From a virus: DNA of 36,246 nucleotides. Position numbers and translations under genes: made by a program. The notes under the pieces were generated by a model. That model was not told the origin of the DNA, searched no databases, and saw nothing but the letters and a program-made list of their open reading frames with translations. The stretch spans positions 1-36,246 of the IMG/VR virus record IMGVR_UViG_3300028388_004050. The stretch is one strand, 5' to 3'. Shown here piece by piece: positions 18,699-27,314 of the stretch (positions are counted from its first letter, which is position 1; every line of letters begins with the position of its first letter).

Positions 18699-18721
18699 CG
18701 GCTGGTCAGCTTGACCAGCCG
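18699..18721 (-). promoter_or_regulatory. Perfect stem-loop in the leader of the MPTYT gene
   Basis: A 10-bp perfect stem CGGCTGGTCA/TGACCAGCCG with a 3-nt loop, just upstream of the SD of the gene at 18681. No U-run follows, so it looks like an mRNA-stability or translational element rather than a terminator. Confidence 0.55.
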
Positions 18722-18735
18722 ACCTCGTTTCCTCC

Positions 18736-18900
18736 TTATGCAGCTACTACCTTGACCTCAGCAATACGACTTTCGATAAAATTCAGCTTACGTTGCAGTT
18801 TGTTGAGTGTTTTAGTCTCACCTTTTTTCTTTAATAGGTCAATATACTCACGCACCTGCTGTGAATCATTTAGAAGTCTTTCGTACTGGATCTTTGTCAT
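18736..18900 (-). CDS. Small coiled-coil protein (54 aa)
   Basis: MTKIQYERLLNDSQQVREYI then LKKKGETKTLNKLQRKLNF and a hydrophobic end. It is predicted to be a helical hairpin. SD AAGGAG precedes the ATG. It lies between the DUF6433-like gene and the MPTYT-type gene. No function known. Confidence 0.6.
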   Translation of the reverse strand: MTKIQYERLLNDSQQVREYIDLLKKKGETKTLNKLQRKLNFIESRIAEVKVVAA

Positions 18901-18935
18901 GTCTGCTCCTTATTGTTATTGTACGTTAATACGAC

Positions 18936-19367
18936 TTACTTTTGGATAAGGTTTGGAAATGCCTCCTCTACTAGTTTTTTGGTGATGCCTTTGGCAGGTT
19001 GCTGTTTGTTGATCATTTTACAGACCAACTCAGCGTCCTTCGGATGAATAGACTCTACTAGGCGAACAAACATCGATTCCCGCTTTAAAGCAGGAAGTTT
19101 GTCACCGGGTCCACCCTTGACGAAGTATTTAAATTGAATGTTTTGTTTAAGCAGGTTGCTTGGGATAGCTTTTTCTTCGCATGGTTCATATGGTACTTTA
19201 CCTCCAGGTAAATTCCATTGAACAACTTCATCGAATGTCCCGCGAAGAATATCTTTCAAAGCCCACGATTCGTGCTTACGCAGCATATTTATTTTTTCTT
19301 GTCTAGACTTAGCTTTACTCGCCATTTCAACAACTTCAAAAACATATTTTGAGCTTGTGATCGTCAT
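18936..19367 (-). CDS. DUF6433-like conserved phage protein (143 aa)
   Basis: Starts FEVVEMASKAKSRQEKINML then RKHESWALKDILRGTFD, followed by a P-Y-E-P-C segment. This resembles the family I know as DUF6433, usually found beside replication genes in marine T4-like phages; function unknown. The ATG overlaps the upstream TGA (TGATG), which decides this start over the TTG one codon earlier. Confidence 0.6.
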   Translation of the reverse strand: MTITSSKYVFEVVEMASKAKSRQEKINMLRKHESWALKDILRGTFDEVVQWNLPGGKVPYEPCEEKAIPSNLLKQNIQFKYFVKGGPGDKLPALKRESMFVRLVESIHPKDAELVCKMINKQQPAKGITKKLVEEAFPNLIQK

Positions 19368-20215
19368 CAAATAAAATCTCCAATGTCCTCAATTAATCGG
19401 CGGCATCGATTTTGTATTAAATAGTTTAAAACTTTGCCACGCTTTTCATATTCTTTGTTTTGCTCATCAAAGGTATTTAGGATTTTCTGTTTGACGGGAT
19501 CGGGTGTTTCGCTAAGATCAATCAGTTTTTTATTACGCAAATAATTACGATACACTTGCTCACCAAGAGCATGAGGGTCTTTGATTAATTGCTCCAATGC
19601 GTTATTGCGCAACGGGGTTTGTCTAATACCTTGTTGCGTAAAGATATCATCAGCTGACAACACGTTTGGTACACCATCATCCTTGTCGCCACGAAGGATC
19701 AACTTTTGTAACTCCAATCGAGGGTTATCAATTTTTATCAATTTTTTCAATGTTGGTGAATACTGAGCGACATTGCTGTACCGTTGTAATTGTGCGAAAT
19801 CCTTGTCAGAAGATACAATCATTACAGGCTCGTGTTGGCCAAACTCTTGTGTACGCTCCACCAACACCGCTATTACATCATCAGCTTCACATTGATCAAC
19901 TTTGATGGTTTTGTAAGGAAAGTGTTGTTGTAACTCTTCATAAACTTTGTTGATGATTTCAAACACATTTGACCAATCTATTTGATCCTGCTCGCGGGAT
20001 TGTTTGCGTTTATGTTTGTAATGAGGAAAGTATTGATATCGCCAATTTTTTTGACCATCATTGGCTATAACAATTTCTCCATATTCCCTATGATAACGCT
20101 TACGGTACATACGAATGCTGTTAAGGATCATATGGCGAATAAGATCCTCTTCTATAGCTAGTTTCTGCGTAACAATATTGCTAATAGCAATTGCGTTGTA
20201 ATCAATAATAATCAA
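19367..20215 (-). CDS. rnh: RNase H / 5'-3' exonuclease (T4 Rnh-like FEN)
   Basis: A 282-aa protein, near T4 RNase H (305 aa). Acidic metal sites typical of flap endonucleases are present: IIIDYNAIAIS, VIANDGQKNWR, QCEADDVIAVLV and IVSSDKDFAQLQ, with the helical arch KHKRKQSREQ rich in Lys and Arg. It removes RNA primers and flaps during lagging-strand synthesis. The start appears to be TTG overlapping the previous TGA. Confidence 0.85.
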   Translation of the reverse strand: MIIIDYNAIAISNIVTQKLAIEEDLIRHMILNSIRMYRKRYHREYGEIVIANDGQKNWRYQYFPHYKHKRKQSREQDQIDWSNVFEIINKVYEELQQHFPYKTIKVDQCEADDVIAVLVERTQEFGQHEPVMIVSSDKDFAQLQRYSNVAQYSPTLKKLIKIDNPRLELQKLILRGDKDDGVPNVLSADDIFTQQGIRQTPLRNNALEQLIKDPHALGEQVYRNYLRNKKLIDLSETPDPVKQKILNTFDEQNKEYEKRGKVLNYLIQNRCRRLIEDIGDFI

Positions 20216-20613
20216 GGGGTCATGCTTTCTATGATATCATCAATTTTCTGTTGGATCGGGTCGTTATGTTGATATGTGCCGTTAGCGATCACAGTTTGGC
20301 GATATTGGTCTTTCAACTCCAACATTTCCTGTACAACGTCACCATACACTTCATCAACAATCGATCTAGCAACTTGTAGTTTGGTCATGTCAAGTACGAT
20401 TTTTTTATCAGCGGCTGATAGTAGCATAGCGTCACTAATAAACTGCGCCGCACCGAGAGATACATTAAAATAATATGTAGTACCACCCAGCCGATCATTC
20501 TGTTTCCATTGATAATCCATTTTTGCCGTCGTGACCGGCTTTCCGGAATATTGCTCACCTTCTGATGTGACCTTCATCATTTTAACAAAATTAGTCGTCT
20601 TTTTCATCGCCAT
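20212..20613 (-). CDS. Conserved hypothetical protein (133 aa)
   Basis: A soluble protein: FVKMMKVTSEGEQYSGKPVT, GGTTYYFNVSLGAAQFISDA and a helical C-terminus. It lies between the Seg-like nuclease and RNase H and overlaps both (23 nt and 4 nt). No family recognised; a replication or DNA-handling role is suggested by position only. Confidence 0.6.
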   Translation of the reverse strand: MAMKKTTNFVKMMKVTSEGEQYSGKPVTTAKMDYQWKQNDRLGGTTYYFNVSLGAAQFISDAMLLSAADKKIVLDMTKLQVARSIVDEVYGDVVQEMLELKDQYRQTVIANGTYQHNDPIQQKIDDIIESMTP

Positions 20614-21070
20614 TTTTTCCCATAGTTAGAATGTGCTTGCGGTGGATTTTTGCGCCAACAAAAGCGTTGTAATATTCATCTGGCTTTAATAGAGCGTCCG
20701 TTTCTAGTTGATATTTCAACTCGTAGTACGAACACTCACCTTTTGATTTACACAATTTTAATATAATACGCCGATAATTGTCAACACCATTTTGTTCAAC
20801 TAGTTGTTGAACCTCCGAACTTGACCCATAGTAATCGCGCCAGTCTGATTCAACCAGCACACGCTTACGAGTTTTCCGGGTTTTTGTTTTTGGTAAAATT
20901 TTTTTATTCCAAAAAAACTTTTTGCCAATGTATTTCTTATTGGTGTTTTTTTCAATAATGATATAAACAAACCCATAATAGTCATCAATATTATATTGAT
21001 CGGTGTCAAAGCGGTGAATAAAACTATCATGAGTAATGCCATACTGAGGCTGAGTGTTAATGTACCACAT
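20591..21070 (-). CDS. GIY-YIG-like endonuclease (Seg-type)
   Basis: 159 aa from MWYINTQPQYGITHDS. The segment YGFVYIIIEKNTNKKYIGKK fits the GIY-YIG core (YGF..YII...YIGKK), followed by DYYGSSSEVQQLV and an ECSYYELKYQL segment (Glu of the active site). It may be a Seg-like mobile nuclease or a resident phage repair nuclease. An upstream ATG at 21088 lies inside the terminator hairpin, so the start at 21070 is preferred, although its SD is weak. Confidence 0.72.
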   Translation of the reverse strand: MWYINTQPQYGITHDSFIHRFDTDQYNIDDYYGFVYIIIEKNTNKKYIGKKFFWNKKILPKTKTRKTRKRVLVESDWRDYYGSSSEVQQLVEQNGVDNYRRIILKLCKSKGECSYYELKYQLETDALLKPDEYYNAFVGAKIHRKHILTMGKNGDEKDD

Positions 21071-21073
21071 AAA

Positions 21074-21104
21074 AAATATCCCTATCATAATGATAGGGAT
21101 ATTT
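21074..21104 (-). terminator. Strong rho-independent terminator just before the Seg-like gene
   Basis: A 14-bp perfect stem (21074-21087 with 21091-21104) with a 3-nt loop; on the minus strand it runs straight into TTTTTT and then ATG. It ends the nrdJ-zinc ribbon transcript and occupies the leader of the nuclease gene, where it may also hide the ribosome site. Confidence 0.85.
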
Positions 21105-21113
21105 AGTCATCTA

Positions 21114-21245
21114 TTAATCACACTCTTCGTATTCTGTTTGTTCACCACACATCGAGCATATTGTTGGAACCTCTTCATCTTCAACAACTGTTACAATTGT
21201 TTCGATGTCACACACTTCACATACTGTTACCCATTGCTGTTCCAT
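21114..21245 (-). CDS. Small zinc-ribbon protein (43 aa)
   Basis: MEQQWVTVCEVCDIETIVTV followed by a mid segment EDEEVPTICSMCGEQTEYEE. Two CxxC knuckles (C-E-V-C and C-S-M-C) 17 residues apart make a rubredoxin-like zinc ribbon. It has an ideal SD (AAGGAGG) and follows nrdJ by 9 nt, so it is co-transcribed with it. Possible roles are redox partner or nucleic-acid contact. Confidence 0.7.
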   Translation of the reverse strand: MEQQWVTVCEVCDIETIVTVVEDEEVPTICSMCGEQTEYEECD

Positions 21246-21254
21246 TGATCCTCC

Positions 21255-23483
21255 TTAGAACGTTATATCGCAGGCACCGCCATGACATGATATCGCGCCC
21301 ATTGTATCTATATCTGTGTAGGTTTTGCTGTCAAGTTGATTCTTGAAATCAACTGGCTGCATGTTCTGTTGAATCTTCGTCCACTTGTGAAGTAGGAAAA
21401 CATCTTTCAGACAGTACTCAGTTGTTTTTAGATCACCATCGAAATAATTAGCAGCAAACTTGTGGTATCTACGAATCCAATCGCGACGAATGTCGCTGAG
21501 CTCACCACCCTCACCCTCAACACGTTGAGCTGCGGAACACGCTTCCCACAGGTTATTGAACCCAGCTGCTCGTGTGTCAACAATCAGGCCTGCTGCAAAC
21601 AACGCCGCGCGTCCATATCGCATAACGATCTCTTCTTCTGTCAGAACTTCTGTCATTGGCGCTTGATGGAAATCCTTATCCCCAGATCCAGCAAGGAATG
21701 AAACGCCCGCAAAATAATGACGGTTTTCATATAGGTAATCTTCTACTTGTGTCCACTGATGTGGCAACACTGTCACGGTGTTTGACACATTGTGTCGCAA
21801 TCTAGCGTCTGTGCAAGTTTCAGGCCGTGTTCCTGCTTCAACCCAATTTTGCTGAACAGTACGAACTTTCTCTAGCAAATTGACGCCAAGTAGCTCATCG
21901 CGATAAAAAGACCCCTCTGGGGAAATAATAGGAAACGCCACAACGTAATCTGTATTGTTTGCGGACCACACACTTTCCTCAACCATGTAAGGATTAGTTT
22001 CCGCAATTAACTTGGCAACTTCGTTGTCTTTGTTTAGTTGAATGTGGCGTAGATACCTAGGAGCATGCTCTGCGTGAATACCAGATGATGTTTGTAGAAG
22101 AACAGATGCGTTTCCTGATGGTTTAACACAAGTTGTCCGAGCAGCGACATTAATACCAATCAACTCCGCGACATCTTCATTAACCTTTTTAACGATCTCT
22201 GCTCCCTTTCGCTGGATATCAGCATCAAGAAGAACATCGGGATTGTTCATCCATCCCGTAACAGAAACGCCAAGTAGCGCCTCTCTTTCAAAAATATGTT
22301 TTGTTGTCTCTGTTAGATACTTGAAGTCAGTGTAACCAGCTTGCAGTGTGCCTAGAATTGCAGCTGCACGGCATGCTTTATAGAATTCTTCTTCTGTCGT
22401 ACACTTGCCACCATTAATTTCTGCTAGGTTACATCCTTGCCATCCTGAGACCCCCTCATAGCTTGGCAGCATGCCAATCTCAACACAAGGGTTTGTTGTG
22501 AATTCTTTATCATCAACAAAGTAAAAACCAGGCTCACCAAACTGCTTGATAGACTGCATAATGTTCTTAAACTGTTCGGCAGTTACCTGATCACGAACAA
22601 CAACAGCACTATTGTTAGAACGTCCGCGCTGGGGGTTTTCAATAAACCAATTACCTGTCTTAGCTTTGATCATCGCTTCATCATCAAGGCTAAACAGACA
22701 AATCGTAGCTGACCGACGGACGCCACCGGCAAGAACAGCATCTGCGAGGAACATACAAATATCGTAAACGTGAATTGGCTCTAAGCGAGTTTCACCTTTA
22801 AGCACAAGACCTTGTAGTAGGTGTTCAATCTTGTCAAGAGCGCGTCGAAGAGGTTCTGGTCCTGGTGCCTTAAAACCACCAGAGATTTTTGCGCCTTGGG
22901 GGCGAATATTCTGAAGGTCGAAATATACTTTGCGGCCTTCATATTCGGGAAACTGCCCCCCTCCAACAAAAAACGAGCTGAGCAACACACCAGCACAGTT
23001 TGCCCACCCCTCAACACTATCTTCTGGAACATATGATTTTGCTTGCTTTCTACGTTCGGCAATATCTGGCAACTTCGCGACATGATGCTTTTGCACTGAG
23101 AACCCCGCTCCAGCGCCGCAGAGAAGCACGTAGAACAGCTCTGCGAAGAACCTTGGGCGGTCAGCATAGGAGCTAACACAATTGTACATTCTCATCTGAT
23201 GTTTAAGAAGTTGCTCACCTCCAAACTGCAATGCGCGCTGTGCTCCAAGGGCGTATTGCAGTTTGTACAATGATTCAGCTTCATCGATTAATTGAGCAAG
23301 ACGCTCTGTCATTACACCTTTGTAATAGTCGCGGTGCATGTTCATCACACGACTAACGGATTCTTCCCATGTTTCGTATCTTTCTAACTTATCATCCCAC
23401 CTAGAATAACCTTCGTAAAACTTTGTTTGGCTCATCAATTCACGAGCATCTTTATCTTTATGTGTGGGAACAGTTTTTAGCAT
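21255..23483 (-). CDS. nrdJ: Class II (adenosylcobalamin-dependent) ribonucleoside-triphosphate reductase
   Basis: 742 aa, the length of monomeric RTPR of the Lactobacillus leichmannii type (about 739 aa). The first active-site cysteine is in RMYNCVSSY, the thiyl-radical Cys and catalytic Glu in TNPCVEIGML, the second redox cysteine in WQGCNLAEING, and the swinging C-terminal pair in CHGGACDITF. There is no N-terminal ATP cone. It converts NTPs to dNTPs using B12, without oxygen or a small subunit. It has its own weak promoter after a hairpin at 23582-23614. Confidence 0.93.
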   Translation of the reverse strand: MLKTVPTHKDKDARELMSQTKFYEGYSRWDDKLERYETWEESVSRVMNMHRDYYKGVMTERLAQLIDEAESLYKLQYALGAQRALQFGGEQLLKHQMRMYNCVSSYADRPRFFAELFYVLLCGAGAGFSVQKHHVAKLPDIAERRKQAKSYVPEDSVEGWANCAGVLLSSFFVGGGQFPEYEGRKVYFDLQNIRPQGAKISGGFKAPGPEPLRRALDKIEHLLQGLVLKGETRLEPIHVYDICMFLADAVLAGGVRRSATICLFSLDDEAMIKAKTGNWFIENPQRGRSNNSAVVVRDQVTAEQFKNIMQSIKQFGEPGFYFVDDKEFTTNPCVEIGMLPSYEGVSGWQGCNLAEINGGKCTTEEEFYKACRAAAILGTLQAGYTDFKYLTETTKHIFEREALLGVSVTGWMNNPDVLLDADIQRKGAEIVKKVNEDVAELIGINVAARTTCVKPSGNASVLLQTSSGIHAEHAPRYLRHIQLNKDNEVAKLIAETNPYMVEESVWSANNTDYVVAFPIISPEGSFYRDELLGVNLLEKVRTVQQNWVEAGTRPETCTDARLRHNVSNTVTVLPHQWTQVEDYLYENRHYFAGVSFLAGSGDKDFHQAPMTEVLTEEEIVMRYGRAALFAAGLIVDTRAAGFNNLWEACSAAQRVEGEGGELSDIRRDWIRRYHKFAANYFDGDLKTTEYCLKDVFLLHKWTKIQQNMQPVDFKNQLDSKTYTDIDTMGAISCHGGACDITF

Positions 23484-23561
23484 GGAGAACCTCTTCTAAA
23501 GTCAATAATAGCCGACCCCATTTGTAAGGTGGGGCATTCGAACGTATTGTTTATGGATAGT

Positions 23562-23590
23562 ATTATATAGAAATTTGCAAAACTCGTAAA
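23562..23590 (-). promoter_or_regulatory. Candidate promoter for nrdJ
   Basis: On the minus strand TTTACG, 17 nt, TATAAT. The -10 is perfect but the -35 is weak and sits in the 3' arm of the upstream hairpin. It does not share the TTGACT form of the early promoters. Confidence 0.5.
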
Positions 23591-23614
23591 CGCGCATTTC
23601 CCGCGTTTACGAGT
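23582..23614 (-). terminator. Hairpin ending the late block
   Basis: A 13-bp perfect stem ACTCGTAAACGCG and its complement around a 7-nt loop, followed on the minus strand by TTTTG. It separates the spanin genes from nrdJ. The U-run is short, so termination may be partial. Confidence 0.7.
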
Positions 23615-23638
23615 GTGGTAAAAAAATATTTATTTTAT

Positions 23639-24100
23639 TTAATCTAGTTGACCGTTATAAGCTTGCCCGCCCTCATACGCCAAACGAGAACGCATCATAT
23701 CATGCCAAGCAGCTTCCTCTTGAGCGTTCATATCGCTGACCCAATTAGCTTCGTATTTGATTGAGTTTTCATAATATACAATCAGCTGCTTTTGCTGCTC
23801 AACGTATCGCTCTAGATCTGCCATGTTTAATGACAGTCGCTGATAACCATCAATTGTGGTAGCTACAGCAACAAACGTTCCATTATCATCACGGAACCTA
23901 TCTTTAAAATCTTCCAGATTCTTTTCCGTAACAACATACCACTTGACGTCTTGCATCTCAACGCCGTCGGGGCGAGGTTGAATAGGAATGTTTGGGGCGA
24001 CGTACTGTGTTCGAATTACTGTCTCACTGGTCGGTTGGCTGCACGCGGTTAGGATCAGTAATCCGCTCAATGCGATCAAAGACTTGTTTAGTACCATCAT
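23639..24100 (-). CDS. Outer-membrane lipoprotein, probable o-spanin
   Basis: A 153-aa protein with a signal peptide and lipobox LILTACS (Cys about residue 20), so anchored in the outer membrane. The mature part is polar with a helical C-terminal half. The gene start lies inside the 3' end of the i-spanin gene in another frame (77-nt overlap), the classic embedded spanin arrangement. It would fuse outer and inner membranes at lysis. It is longer than most Rz1 proteins, so part of the chain may have another role. Confidence 0.75.
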   Translation of the reverse strand: MMVLNKSLIALSGLLILTACSQPTSETVIRTQYVAPNIPIQPRPDGVEMQDVKWYVVTEKNLEDFKDRFRDDNGTFVAVATTIDGYQRLSLNMADLERYVEQQKQLIVYYENSIKYEANWVSDMNAQEEAAWHDMMRSRLAYEGGQAYNGQLD

Positions 24101-24425
24101 TAATTCTTCTCTCTATCAATCCTGGCTTTTCGTATGCAAGGTGTTCCAGGTCATGCTCATCAAATAAACCACGCAAGTCATTAACAACTTGCTCGGCAGC
24201 TCGGTTCTGCTCGATTAGTTGGCGATTCAACAATTCAATTCTTTGCTGATCCGCTAGCAGTTTTTCAATTGTTTGTTGGTTTTGCTCAGCTGTTAGTCTT
24301 AGTAGCTGATTTTCCTCAATCATTTGTTCGCGGGTCTCTCGCAGATTGTTAACATATCTTTCGATAAAAAACGCCCCACCTACCGCTATTGAAGCAATAA
24401 TACCCAGCGCATATAATCTCCACAT
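24024..24425 (-). CDS. Inner-membrane i-spanin (Rz-like)
   Basis: A 133-aa protein. One N-terminal membrane anchor (YALGIIASIAVGGAFFIERY) is followed by a long periplasmic coiled coil (REQMIEENQLLRLTAEQNQQ and on). This is the standard i-spanin topology. It partners with the overlapping lipoprotein gene. Confidence 0.82.
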   Translation of the reverse strand: MWRLYALGIIASIAVGGAFFIERYVNNLRETREQMIEENQLLRLTAEQNQQTIEKLLADQQRIELLNRQLIEQNRAAEQVVNDLRGLFDEHDLEHLAYEKPGLIERRINDGTKQVFDRIERITDPNRVQPTDQ

Positions 24426-24426
24426 A

Positions 24427-25419
24427 TCACTTTTCCATATATTTTCTGAACCTCTTTAGAAGTACAGGAGGACGATCTTTACGATATCTTCTATCGACCA
24501 CTATCTTAGCTTTCATCGTTGGAGGCAACGCTACAGATGCATTTCCTATTGATGTCGCCGGTGCAGCTTCTTCATTAACACCATACTTGTCGCGGTATAG
24601 CTTAGCTAACTCCCGAGGACGTAATCCAACATTATAAGAACGAGAAACTGTAAAAGCATGACCTTCAATTGAAGACGATGCCCCTTTGCTTTTGTATAGG
24701 CGATCTAAAGCTTTCAATGCTTGGTCTACTTTGTATTCGTTATCTGTTTGAATACGCTCATTGACGTTGCTGTTTGGCATCTGACTCTTAATCCATGCTT
24801 TGGCAGGAGAATTATTGGGTGTTTTCTTTGCCCACTGAGATATTTTACGATACACGGACAACGCAGCACTCTCGAAATTTGACCCTTCTGAATTGTCGAT
24901 AATAAACATCTGCCGCCCAAAATAATTTTGAAACTTGCCAATATTCTTTTGAACAGCCTTCCACATATTTTCGACTTGATCAGCGGGCAATTTCCTGGAT
25001 CGCATATTGTTGCGAAGCTGTGCTGTATCCAAATCTGTATTAACAAAAATCATCGCAACTTCATACCCAAGATCTTTTAACATTGAAGCTTGCTTTTTAA
25101 TTTTTGGGTAGTCTTTACCAGTACCATCTATTACTAGACCCAAACGGCCATCAATAGCTAATTGCTTTTTTTTACCAGTTAATGCTTTAGCTTGCCCTCG
25201 AATTTCTTGTCCCCGTTTACTGAAAATGTTTTCAGGAGTGGCTTCCATTCCAGCTTTCTTTAGAGCAACTTCAAATGCATCATCACTGTTGATAACTTTA
25301 AATCCTAGTGCCGTCAGAGCGGTTTTGCCGACAATAAAAGACTTGCCAGAACCAGGTCCTCCAGCTAAAAACACAGCTTTAAAAATCGATGGGTCGTTTA
25401 CACCTTCTTGTATGGTCAT
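24427..25419 (-). CDS. P-loop kinase (zeta-toxin / polynucleotide-kinase-like)
   Basis: A 330-aa protein. Walker A FLAGGPGSGKSFIVGKTAL is near the N-terminus, then VINSDDAFE (acceptor Asp pair), GLVIDGTGKDYPKIKKQ (Walker B-like) and a lid with NNMRSRKLPADQ. The fold resembles zeta-toxin and T4 Pnk-like kinases. Residues beyond about 200 form a separate charged region unlike those families. Its place among virion genes is typical of marine T4-like phages; the substrate is unknown. Confidence 0.7.
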   Translation of the reverse strand: MTIQEGVNDPSIFKAVFLAGGPGSGKSFIVGKTALTALGFKVINSDDAFEVALKKAGMEATPENIFSKRGQEIRGQAKALTGKKKQLAIDGRLGLVIDGTGKDYPKIKKQASMLKDLGYEVAMIFVNTDLDTAQLRNNMRSRKLPADQVENMWKAVQKNIGKFQNYFGRQMFIIDNSEGSNFESAALSVYRKISQWAKKTPNNSPAKAWIKSQMPNSNVNERIQTDNEYKVDQALKALDRLYKSKGASSSIEGHAFTVSRSYNVGLRPRELAKLYRDKYGVNEEAAPATSIGNASVALPPTMKAKIVVDRRYRKDRPPVLLKRFRKYMEK

Positions 25420-26003
25420 GTCTTTAACTCTCCAACAGTAAAATAGATCGCTTGGTTGGATCTAACATGTATTCCCTCGTATATATTTAGGCCGTAGATT
25501 TGGCCAACTGGATAGGCATCTTCTCCAACTCGAACATAATCATCCTTGCGAACCAACTCGTCGCACGTTTCGTTTAGTACTTTGTTGTGCCGTAATTTGT
25601 AACTACCAGGTGATAACCGACCATCTTCTAGTATAAACCAATCACTGCTTTCATCGAGAAAATCTAACGGTTCAAATCCATAGTGTTGTAAAGATAAATC
25701 TAACTGCTTTTGAGAAACACCAAATTTTTCTTTTAACAAGAATAGTGCAGCTGCGTAACTCGCAAGCACAGAACGGCCGCCTGGAGCCTTCTCTAATAAC
25801 TTCTTTAGGTTAAAAACTAAACGGTGGAATGATGTGTAAGCTGCACGTTGCTCAGGCGATGAGACCTTTACCGACTTGTCTCGCTTTCCGTTTTTGTCAA
25901 TTAGTCCAAGTTTATACGCTTGCGTTTCCTCAAATGGCGTGACCAATAGTTTGAGGAATCGTAACGTGTATACAAAATCTCCGGCGCGTTTTACAATTGA
26001 CAT
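25416..26003 (-). CDS. Conserved virion-block protein (195 aa)
   Basis: Starts GDFVYTLRFLKLLVTPFEET, then YTSFHRLVFNLKKLLEKAPG and LASYAAALFLLKEKFG. This pattern is shared by uncharacterised proteins next to head and neck genes in marine T4-like phages. No enzymatic motif. It has 4-nt overlap with the kinase and 1-nt overl with the gene at 26003, so it is translationally coupled. Confidence 0.6.
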   Translation of the reverse strand: MSIVKRAGDFVYTLRFLKLLVTPFEETQAYKLGLIDKNGKRDKSVKVSSPEQRAAYTSFHRLVFNLKKLLEKAPGGRSVLASYAAALFLLKEKFGVSQKQLDLSLQHYGFEPLDFLDESSDWFILEDGRLSPGSYKLRHNKVLNETCDELVRKDDYVRVGEDAYPVGQIYGLNIYEGIHVRSNQAIYFTVGELKT

Positions 26004-26365
26004 TATATCTTTCTCAGTGCATCAACAATCGTTGGATCCATGGGAATATTGGTATATTGATCATTACGAATATATTTTAGAAAAATTAGAAACGGCTTAA
26101 TATATGTCCAATGCTTGTCTTCTAATTTTAATTGTAAAATATTCAAACCAGCTTCAATACCAAACACATTAAAAACAACAATTAAATGATTAAGAATTAA
26201 TCGTTCTGATAATTTACCAGTTTCCTCATAACGATTTAACAGTCTTTTAATGTATTTAAATCGTTTAAGATCTTCTTCAAACTCTTCTGCATCAATATAC
26301 TTAGGATTGTAATAATGCTTAGCAGCATATAACAAAAGATTGTCTTCAGTTAACTGGAAATTCAT
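26003..26365 (-). CDS. Conserved virion-block protein (120 aa), DUF7207-like
   Basis: An all-helical protein: LTEDNLLLYAAKHYYNPKYI, LKRFKYIKRLLNRYEETGKL and LILNHLIVVFNVFGIEAGLN. This resembles a small conserved family of marine T4-like phages I know as DUF7207; function unknown. It is AT-richer than its neighbours. It overlaps the next gene by one base. Confidence 0.6.
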   Translation of the reverse strand: MNFQLTEDNLLLYAAKHYYNPKYIDAEEFEEDLKRFKYIKRLLNRYEETGKLSERLILNHLIVVFNVFGIEAGLNILQLKLEDKHWTYIKPFLIFLKYIRNDQYTNIPMDPTIVDALRKI

Positions 26366-26379
26366 AACAATTACTTTTA

Positions 26380-26703
26380 CTAGGAAAAGAAGGTTTTCAT
26401 CCGCTCGACTAAAGTTTCTTTTTTGTATCGACGATCTAGTTCAATCCCATGCTGCCGTCCATACGATTCTAGCTCATCTTTTGTCATCTCATCCAATGAC
26501 TTGTTGTTTGGAGGAGCTTCATTTAATTGCTGTGGGGCTGGTGTTGTCTTTTGTTCTACCACGATGTTCTCCTTACCATTATATGCATCAATGTCTCGCT
26601 GAGAGAGTTTACGGGCAGCTAATAGCTCTCCTGTGCGAGGGTGTCTCCACCCCTCGCGAGAAGGAACAGCATGTTTAGCCCAGTTTGGAGGTTTAATTGC
26701 CAT
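26380..26703 (-). CDS. Protein with C-terminal SAP/HeH-like DNA-binding helix pair
   Basis: A 107-aa protein. The N-terminus KPPNWAKHAVPSREGWRHPR then TGELLAARKLSQRDIDAYNG is typical of virion-block proteins in these phages. The last 40 residues, LDEMTKDELESYGRQHGIEL and RRYKKETLVERM, form a helix-extended loop-helix like SAP, HeH and the Rho N-terminal domain. It may contact packaged DNA. Confidence 0.65.
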   Translation of the reverse strand: MAIKPPNWAKHAVPSREGWRHPRTGELLAARKLSQRDIDAYNGKENIVVEQKTTPAPQQLNEAPPNNKSLDEMTKDELESYGRQHGIELDRRYKKETLVERMKTFFS

Positions 26704-26772
26704 GTTTTTTTCCGTTGACCTTTTGAAAAACCTGTGTAAAATAAGAGCAGCGCCCTTAGAGGTGGCTGCAGA
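26704..26772 (-). other. Short intergenic region with weak terminator-like hairpin
   Basis: On the minus strand GCAGC pairs with GCTGC around 13 nt, followed by CTTATTTT. It may attenuate transcription between the EF-hand-like gene and the SAP-like gene. Confidence 0.35.
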
Positions 26773-27303
26773 TTAGGAGCTTTTAACAGCCTTACCTTTT
26801 GTAGTATCTGTAGGTGTTTGCATCTTGTCGCCCTGAGGATTATCTCCACGACGCATAGGAGATTTTACACCAGCCTTTGCTGCTGCAATAGTCTCTGCTG
26901 CTGCTTTAGCACCATCAATACCAGAGTCTTGACCTTGAAGACCCCCATGCTTAGCAACAAACTCTTTTTCTTTACCAGATGCCTTTGAATCAATTGGCTC
27001 TGGTGCTGTTGCATTTTTATAGTGTTCTGCGCGCTTCTCAATAATCCGATTGTAGATTGGTCTAGACTTTTGTTCTGTTCGCGTTTCTTTCTCAACAGCC
27101 TTTGTTACTTTCTTGCGACGGTTGTGAAGATACTTATCTGTAGAATCAGTATCACCATCATTGTCGATATCTTTATCGTCACGTTCGTCGTAATCACCTT
27201 CTAATTCATCCTTATCTACAGGATCTAGCTTCTTTTTCTTTTGCTCCGCAAGCAAAACTTCTTTATAAGCTGCTGCGATGCTTTTAATGTCCTTAGTTCT
27301 CAT
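26773..27303 (-). CDS. Virion-block protein with EF-hand/dockerin-like loop (176 aa)
   Basis: A highly charged, low-complexity protein. DERDDKDIDNDGDTDSTDKY resembles a calcium-binding loop (D-x-D-x-D-G-D). The N-terminus IAAAYKEVLLAEQKKK fits a capsid-targeting-like leader with L-A-E. The C-terminal half is Ala/Gly/Lys-rich. Similar proteins occur near head genes in marine T4-like phages, so scaffold or internal-protein roles are possible. Confidence 0.6.
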   Translation of the reverse strand: MRTKDIKSIAAAYKEVLLAEQKKKKLDPVDKDELEGDYDERDDKDIDNDGDTDSTDKYLHNRRKKVTKAVEKETRTEQKSRPIYNRIIEKRAEHYKNATAPEPIDSKASGKEKEFVAKHGGLQGQDSGIDGAKAAAETIAAAKAGVKSPMRRGDNPQGDKMQTPTDTTKGKAVKSS

Positions 27304-27314
27304 TTAAACTCTCC

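Noticed and set aside
18927-18945. T7-promoter-like TAATACGACT
   Set aside because: It matches only the first 10-14 bases, lacks the TATAGG end, lies on the strand opposite to all neighbouring genes, and includes the stop codon of the DUF6433-like gene.
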